Origin: Balaenoptera acutorostrata | Lineage: Eukaryota > Chordata > Mammalia > Artiodactyla > Balaenopteridae | Assembly (NCBI RefSeq): GCF_949987535.1 | Contig: NC_080065.1 | Coordinates: forward strand, 40,153,239 to 40,217,238 | Direction: 5' to 3' | DNA length: 64,000 nt | In this document: positions 58,766 to 64,000 of the stretch, piece by piece | Numbering within the stretch: the stretch's first letter is position 1 | How the letters are laid out: every line of letters begins with the position of its first letter | Position numbers and translations under genes: made by a program | The notes under the pieces: model-generated | Databases searched by the model: none | What the model was told of the DNA's origin: nothing | The model's input: only the letters and a program-made list of their open reading frames with translations

Positions 58766-58772
58766 TAGGGTC

Positions 58773-59561
58773 TGTGGTAGGAAGATTAACAGTCCCGCTA
58801 AAGATGTCCACATGTTTCCTTGACTGGAAAAATGGACTTTGCAGATATAATTAAATTAAGGTTCTTGAGATGGGAAGATTATCCTTAGTTATACAGGTAG
58901 GTTCAAGCTAACCACTTGGGTCCTTAAAAGTGGCGAACCTGGGCTTCCCTGGTGGCGCAGTGGTTGGGAGTCTGCCTGCCAATGCAGGGGACACGGGTTC
59001 GAGCCCTGGTCTGGGAAGATCCCACATGCCGCAGAGCAACTAGGCCCGTGAGCCACAATTACTGAGCCTGCGCGTCTGGAGCCTGTGCTCCGCAACAAGA
59101 GAGGCCGCGATAGTGAGAGGCCTGCGCGCCGCGATGAAGAGTGGTCCCCACTTGCCACAACTAGAGAAAGCCCTCGCACAGAAACGAAGACCCAACACAG
59201 CCATAAATAAAAAAAAAAAAAAAAAAAAAAGTGGCGAACCTATCCTGGCTGTGGTCAGAGAAAGAAATGTGCTGATGGAAGCAGGATCAGAGAGATGCTA
59301 TTTTGCTAACTTTGAAGATGGTGGAAAGGGACAAAAACAAAGCCAAGACATGTGGGTGGCTCTACGAGCTGGAAAAGGCAAGGAAATGGATTCTCCTTCA
59401 GAGCTTATAGAAAAGAATGCATCCTGCGGACACCTTGATTTTATCCCAGTGAGGCCATTGTTGAACTTCTGATTTACACAGCTGTAAGGTAATAAATTTG
59501 AGTTGTTTTAAGCCACTAAGTTTGTGATAGTTTGTTATAACAGCAATGGAAAACTAATACA
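58773..59561 (+). mobile_element. Solo LTR (MLT1-type) split by a CHR SINE
   Basis: Starts TGTGGTAGGAAGATTAAC and ends GGAAAACTAATACA, with CTTTGCAGATATAATTAA, TTGGGTCCTTAAAAGTGG, then after the SINE AGATGCTATTTTGC, CAGCTGTAAGGTAATAAATTTG and TTTGTGATAGTTTGTTATAAC. Without the SINE and one target copy it is about 488 bp, near normal MLT1 LTR length. Confidence 0.88.
58941..59226 (+). mobile_element. CHR SINE, young form
   Basis: Head GGGCTTCCCTGGTGGCGCAG, exact B box GGTTCGAGCCC, tail domain ending AGCCATAAATAAA and a long A-tail. The 15-bp duplication AAAAGTGGCGAACCT (58926-58940, 59227-59241) is perfect. Among the least decayed SINEs here. Confidence 0.97.
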
Positions 59562-60137
59562 AGGTTTGTAATAAAGTTTATATTCGTTGTATTTCATTGA
59601 TTCCAAGATGGACTTTGCCCCCCTTCCCCAAGCTGAAGAGCTGTGAAATTGAGTAATGTCTTATAATTGCTGTAATCCAGGAAGCATTCATGACATGGTT
59701 GAAATGATCATTGCCTACTTATCAAAATTGCAGAATGGGTGATAGTGGCTTGGAAGAGAGTCCTGAAAACAACATTGGACTATATTTTCAAAAAATGCTT
59801 TATTACCAATGCTCTTGTTGGAACAGAGGACAATACTGTGTGAAAAAATACAGTCGTTGATGACTCTGAGTACAAAAGTGATTCCAAAAATTGAACTTGA
59901 ATGTGAAAAATGTATGACAAAAAGCTTAGCCAGTTTATTTTACTTATATTTATAAGTATATGCACTAGAGTTATATATTACAAAACATATACCTAAATAG
60001 GTCTGAATGAGCCTTTTCACCAGTATTAAATTAAAATTCTAAGTGATAAATCATTGCATAGTAGTTTAATTTGCAATGTTAGTTCCCATATTTGATAATA
60101 TTTGATAATTGGTGATATCTATAAAAGTAATTATTTT
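59562..60137. other. No gene seen; unique DNA
   Basis: No recognised repeat or coding signal. Confidence 0.4.
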
Positions 60138-60345
60138 GTTATGGGTTGATTGTACCTCCCCCCCATTTATATGTTGAAGTCCTAACCCCTAGTATCTCAC
60201 AAAGTGACCTTATTTGGAAAGAGGTTCACTGCAGATGTAATTAGTTAAGATGAGATCAGACTGGAGTGGGTAGGCCCTTAATCCAATATGAGTGGTGTCC
60301 TTTTAAAAAGAGGAAATTTGGACCCAGAGATAGACACACAAACAG
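60138..60345 (+). mobile_element. Partial LTR, ERVL-MaLR (MLT1-type)
   Basis: TGTTATGGGTTGATTGTACC, ATATGTTGAAGTCCTAACCC, GAAAGAGGTTCACTGCAGATG and AAAGAGGAAATTTGGACCC are the left half of an MLT1 LTR. The right half is missing. 60346-60600 has different, unassigned text. Confidence 0.8.
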
Positions 60346-60834
60346 GGGGAATGCCCTCCCAACCCCTCTGTACCTTCCAGAGGAGGGAGTGATTTACTTG
60401 ACTGATGAGTTTAGGAGGAGGAACTGACAGAGTGTCTTAGGCCCTTTATCTCATCATATCTGCCTAGTTGAAGAGAACAGAGTTCCCATTTACTCCTGGC
60501 CAAGTAGTCGGCTTCTCAGATAGGCTCTGTCCCTGGGTCAGCTCAGTGCCCCCCGTGTTGTGTGAATACATCGAATTAAGAAGTAAAATATTAAAAAGCC
60601 CTCCTGACCCACAGGTCTGAATCATATTCTCTTATATCTTTTATTAACTAAAAGGGTGATATTTTGACCTCTGCTTGACTTCTGGGTTTGCCAGTTGGTT
60701 TCAACAGGCAGGGAAAAGGGAGTGCCATTTATGACCTTACTGATCATCAATATAGGCTCTCAAGTACAGGGTATGGAAGAGAGATATAAATCCACTGATA
60801 GAATATAATGAAAAGAGAAATAAAAAGGCAAGGT

Positions 60835-61330
60835 ATAAATGAGGGCAGACATACAGACATAACTCATCTAGGAAAAGTAAGGAAAGGTTTTTCAGAGGAT
60901 GTGAAATTTGACACTAGAATGATGACTGGGAATTCTTCAGGCAGAGAAAAGGGTAAGGGCAATCTAGGATGAAGGAACAGAACATGAAAAGTCAGAGCAC
61001 ACAGGACACACATACAGAGACAGGTATCTTTAGAGAACATAGGAAAATGTATTGTGACTGAACTGAAGCTCAGATAAGATAGGATTGGTTTGGGGCAGGC
61101 TGAAGCAGGAAAGGGCACAAGGAACTATGAAGCATTTTAAAATAAGAAACAACGAATTATATTTATATTGTAGATAGAAAATTCTGGCAGTAATGGGGCT
61201 ATAGTACAGGAGACAAGGACGGGAAGCCGGTCTGGGAGTTGTTGTAGGGCCTTGCTGACGACGATTTGCTTTAAAGTAGTGACAGTGGGTGATAACAGGA
61301 GATGACATATCAGGCGCTCAGGATTATTTG
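60835..61330 (+). repeat. Ancient mammalian repeat (unnamed), longest copy here
   Basis: AGAGGATGTGAAATTTGACAC, AATTCTTCAGGCAGAGAAAAG, AGGAACAGAACATGAAAAG, then GGAACTATGAAGCATTTTAA and a GTAATGGGGCTATAGTACAG block. It continues the pattern of the copy at 43990. I cannot name the class. Confidence 0.5.
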
Positions 61331-62990
61331 TTCAGAATTATTCCTTTTGAACAAATGAACAGAGAAAACAGAGTGAGGTAAACTTTTAATGGAATGATCT
61401 TTTAAAAATTTAACTTGTAAAAAAATTTACCTATAAATGTCTATGGGTTCAAGATTACTAGAGTTTGGCTAGAGGTAGGATATATATGGCCAGGTAGTGG
61501 AACAGACATAGTACTCTTGTTCTGGTAGCTACAATGAAACAAAAATTAAAAAAAAAATTTTATCTGGGATGAAACTGTGCTTCATAGTTGGAGAGAATTT
61601 TCCTCAAGAAAAAAAAATCTGTGTATTCCTAAATGTGCCACTTGAAGATGGTAGATAGTGTTGGGAGGTCAGAGGGTTAGATGGAAGGAGAGCTCTTTAG
61701 ATGACTAAGAAAGTTACCCTGATTTGAGATGCGCTTGGGGATAGCAGTCCCTACACATCAAAAAAAGAAAAGAAGAAGAAAAACTTCTCAAGTAACATGA
61801 AGCGTACAGAGCATCATGACGGAAGTTAAAACCAAAGACTCAACAGAGTCGGCTATAAACAGGTAAAGCTCAGAATTCAGAACAAATGGGAGAAAAGTTA
61901 ATTGTTTAAATCTCTGCTGGAAGACAGCAGGCATTAGGGAAGTAGGAGGTTGGGACTATTGTTGGCAATCCAAGGGAAAAGGAAATTAAAATGGAGAAAG
62001 GAGAGTACAGGGAGAGAAAATTCAAATTCACACCACAGCTTGTTCATATTTTATTGGGTTAAACTTTAAAGCTGGAAAAGTGAATGTCACATTGCCAAGT
62101 CTAAAAATCATTTATGTGCCTTTTAGAATCTACTGACTCCAGGCCAAAATAAAAGTGAATCTTTTTTTACCTTCTTTCTGGGACTATCAGCCACTTGGAC
62201 TTGTTGGCTTTTTAATCACCTTGTAAGTGATATTAGTATTTTAAGAGAGGCAGTGCTATTTGATGGATGGCAATATTAATATTATTTTTAGGATAATGAT
62301 GTGGCATTCATCCAATGGTCCTGAGAGGTTGGTGTTTTTGTTGATCATCCTTCTTTGCCTTTTCAGTTAATTTTTTTCCTTTCTTTTACATGCAATTTCT
62401 CCAGGGTTGTAATTTAATAAATTTGAATCTTTCCCATTCACAGGAATTACTTAATCATGTAAAGGCTATTCCCCAAAGTGAACATTTTAGTTATCTTTCA
62501 ATGCCTGTGACTGTTTTAACATTAAATATTTCATCCATGAGTCAGTAAATTTTTCAGAAAAAAATCTCTTTTACTTACATATAATTTCAATTGTTTCAAT
62601 TAATATACCTGGGGAAAATAAATGTGTAGGACTTTATACTCGTTTTATAATTTATAATGGAAATTACTTTAGTGTGCTGTAACTACTTCCAAATACTCAT
62701 TATATGAATATCACAAGATTATCCCATATCTTGGTATTTTAGAGGAATGATAGCTGCCCTTGGATGAGATGTTATTATAATCATTAGAAGATTCTCTAAA
62801 AGATGCAGAGTTAATTTTAGCAAATCCTTTTTTAATGATAATAAAACAAATTCTAGCATATAACATGTACATTACATTTCTTCTCCATTTTTTGTGAAAG
62901 AGTCTGTCCCTTCCCTACAATGTACTAAATTAGAAACCAGTCTATACTTACAGAGATTTCAGAATTAGAAAAAGAAATGACTTTTAGATT
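61331..62990. other. No gene seen; unique AT-rich DNA
   Basis: No recognised repeat or coding signal. Confidence 0.45.
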
Positions 62991-62999
62991 ATGGCCCTG

Positions 63000-63290
63000 C
63001 TTTTCTCAAGATGAGATTCTGTAACACATTATTCCTGAGAAATGCTCCTTTAAAAACATTTCATGGTTAAATAAGTTTGGGAATCACTGAATATGACCAT
63101 ACTTGGAGACCTGCGAAGTTCATTTGTATATTAAAGCCTATAAAGCTCTTATAGGTTCTTTTATAAAGTTGCATTTAACTTCTTTTAATCCAGTGTTTCT
63201 CAAACCTACTGGACCACTAAAAAAATTTCTCAAGGCTCCAGCACGAACATCTTGTACTACACAAATTGGGAAAAACCAATCCAGTCCCAT
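63000..63290. mobile_element. Two decayed hAT-type fragments
   Basis: 63040-63089 ends AATAAGTTTGGGAATCACTGA and 63190 begins with CAGTGTTTCTCAAACCTAC, both like hAT (MER5/MER20-type) ends in opposite direction. Short and uncertain. Confidence 0.4.
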
Positions 63291-63321
63291 AATAATATAA
63301 TTAAGGAAACCTAATATGAGC

Positions 63322-63400
63322 CTCAGGATGGTCAAGCAACTAGCTCAATGTGGTGCCACTAGTTAATGCCAGGATCTAGAATAATTTATACATTTCCTAA
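63322..63400 (-). repeat. MIR fragment
   Basis: TCAAGCAACTAGCTCAATG then CACTAGTTAATGCCAGGATC fits a minus-strand MIR. Confidence 0.45.
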
Positions 63401-63474
63401 TTAACAATGACTTATGGCCCAGGGGCCTGGATGCCTGAAGAGATGAAGAATTTAGGCAATTTTATGATAGCCTA

Positions 63475-63600
63475 TATTTTATGACTTACTTTACTCTGTA
63501 TGACAGACTCCAGGTCCATCCACATCTCTACAAATGACCCAATTTTGTTCCTTTCTATGACTGAGTAATATTCCACTGTATATATGTACCACATCTTTAC
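63475..63600 (-). mobile_element. L1 ORF2 C-terminal fragment
   Basis: ACTCCAGGTCCATCCACATC, GACTGAGTAATATTCCACTG, ATGTACCACATC are antisense ORF2 C-terminus. Neither a 3' UTR nor a tail is present. The fragment ends in the hairpin at 63585-63611. Confidence 0.85.
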
Positions 63601-63611
63601 GATGTGGTACA
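63585..63611. repeat. Perfect 11-bp hairpin at an L1 breakpoint
   Basis: TGTACCACATC, loop TTTAC, GATGTGGTACA. Confidence 0.95.
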
Positions 63612-63698
63612 CTTCATTATATTGTTATGAGGTTCAATCCAGACACGTGTAAAGCATTTTGTAAAATCTACAACATTATGCAATTAAAACAGCATTCA
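63612..63698 (+). repeat. MIR fragment between two L1 pieces
   Basis: ATTGTTATGAGGTTCAATCC, CGTGTAAAGCATTTTGTAAA and ACATTATGCAATTAAAAC follow the plus-strand MIR order (GTTGTGAGGATTAAATGAG, TGTAAAGCGCTTAG). Confidence 0.5.
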
Positions 63699-63699
63699 T

Positions 63700-64000
63700 T
63701 CTAGTGTCTGGTCTTACATTTAGGTCTTTAATCCATTTTGAGTTTATTTTTGTGTTATGGTGTGAGGAAGTGCTCTAATTTCATTCTTTTACATGTAGCT
63801 GTCCAGTTTTCCCAGCACCACTTATTGAAGAGACTGTATTTTCTCCATTGTATATTCTTGCCTCCTTTGTCATAGATTAGGTGACCATAGGTGCATGGGT
63901 TTATCTCTGGGCTTTCTATCCTATTCCATTCATCTATATTTCTGTTTTTGTGCCAGTGCCATACTGTCTTCTTTTCGTATAGATTTAAAAATAATTAATT
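63700..64000 (-). mobile_element. L1 ORF2 fragment, cut by the window end
   Basis: TCTTACATTTAGGTCTTTAATCC, CCAGTTTTCCCAGCACCAC, TATTGAAGAGACTG and CATACTGTCTT are antisense ORF2, between the RT core and the C-terminus, some hundreds of codons upstream of the piece at 63475. Confidence 0.85.

Noticed and set aside
60346..60600. Continuation of the LTR at 60138
   Set aside because: The text does not follow the MLT1 order after 60345; left unassigned.
1..64000. CRISPR arrays, integrons, phage or other prokaryotic systems
   Set aside because: No regularly spaced repeats or prokaryotic gene structure; all direct repeats are microsatellites, minisatellites or target duplications of mammalian retroelements.
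1..64000. Endogenous retrovirus internal genes
   Set aside because: Only LTR-type sequences were recognised; no gag, pol or env frames were found next to them.

Overview
The window is mammalian nuclear DNA with no supportable host gene. The repeats point to a cetacean. The tRNA-Glu-derived SINEs of the CHR type (tRNA-like head, then a long tail domain ending in AGCCAAAAATAAATAAA) and the youngest L1 3' UTRs (ending in CCAATAAAGATGTTAAAA) match what I know of whale genomes, and no ruminant Bov-B or Bov-A units were seen. A baleen or sperm whale is plausible, but the species cannot be settled from this window. The sequence is AT-rich and CpG-poor, as expected of intergenic or deep intronic DNA.

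Layout. 1-6.2 kb is L1 upon L1: a young L1 3' end on +, then two older L1 copies on -, each broken by a SINE. 6.2-13.7 kb is mostly unique or decayed DNA with MIR and L2 scraps and a 150-bp inverted repeat with an 820-bp spacer. 13.7-15.0 kb holds a MaLR LTR, a MER5-type hAT remnant and a SINE. 15.7-23.3 kb is dense with L1 on -, carrying nested LTRs and one older MIR. 23.9-29.0 kb has short L1 ends, three SINEs and a purine minisatellite. 29-38.5 kb is mostly unannotated sequence with L2, CR1-like and Tigger pieces. 38.6-43.1 kb is a long L2 region with inserted SINE and DNA-transposon pieces, followed by an AT-rich duplicated segment. 45.2-47.2 kb is an ancient L1 on +. 48-61.3 kb contains five MaLR-type LTRs, L2, two SINEs and a decayed repeat of unknown class. 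63-64 kb ends in broken L1 and MIR.

No open reading frame here behaves like a host gene. The recognisable ones are fragments of L1 ORF2, all with stops or shifts, and the longest remaining one (179 codons) overlaps a low-complexity G/C tract. Retroelement families dominate: nine tRNA-derived SINEs, about ten L1 segments, at least nine LTRs (no internal retroviral genes recognised), several L2 and MIR copies and a few DNA transposon scraps. Target-site duplications (TSDs) could be read for eight SINEs, two short L1 insertions and two LTRs, so the relative order of insertion is readable in several nests.

The most interesting structures are: three CHR SINEs whose 3' ends carry extra unique DNA between two A-tracts (candidate 3' transductions, one apparently serial); the 12.5-13.6 kb inverted repeat; a perfect 36-bp direct repeat flanking about 119 bp of nearly pure A/T at 43.1-43.3 kb; a nested GC-cored hairpin at 44.6 kb; and a homopurine 23-bp minisatellite at 25.2 kb. 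No CRISPR, prokaryotic or viral coding system is present.
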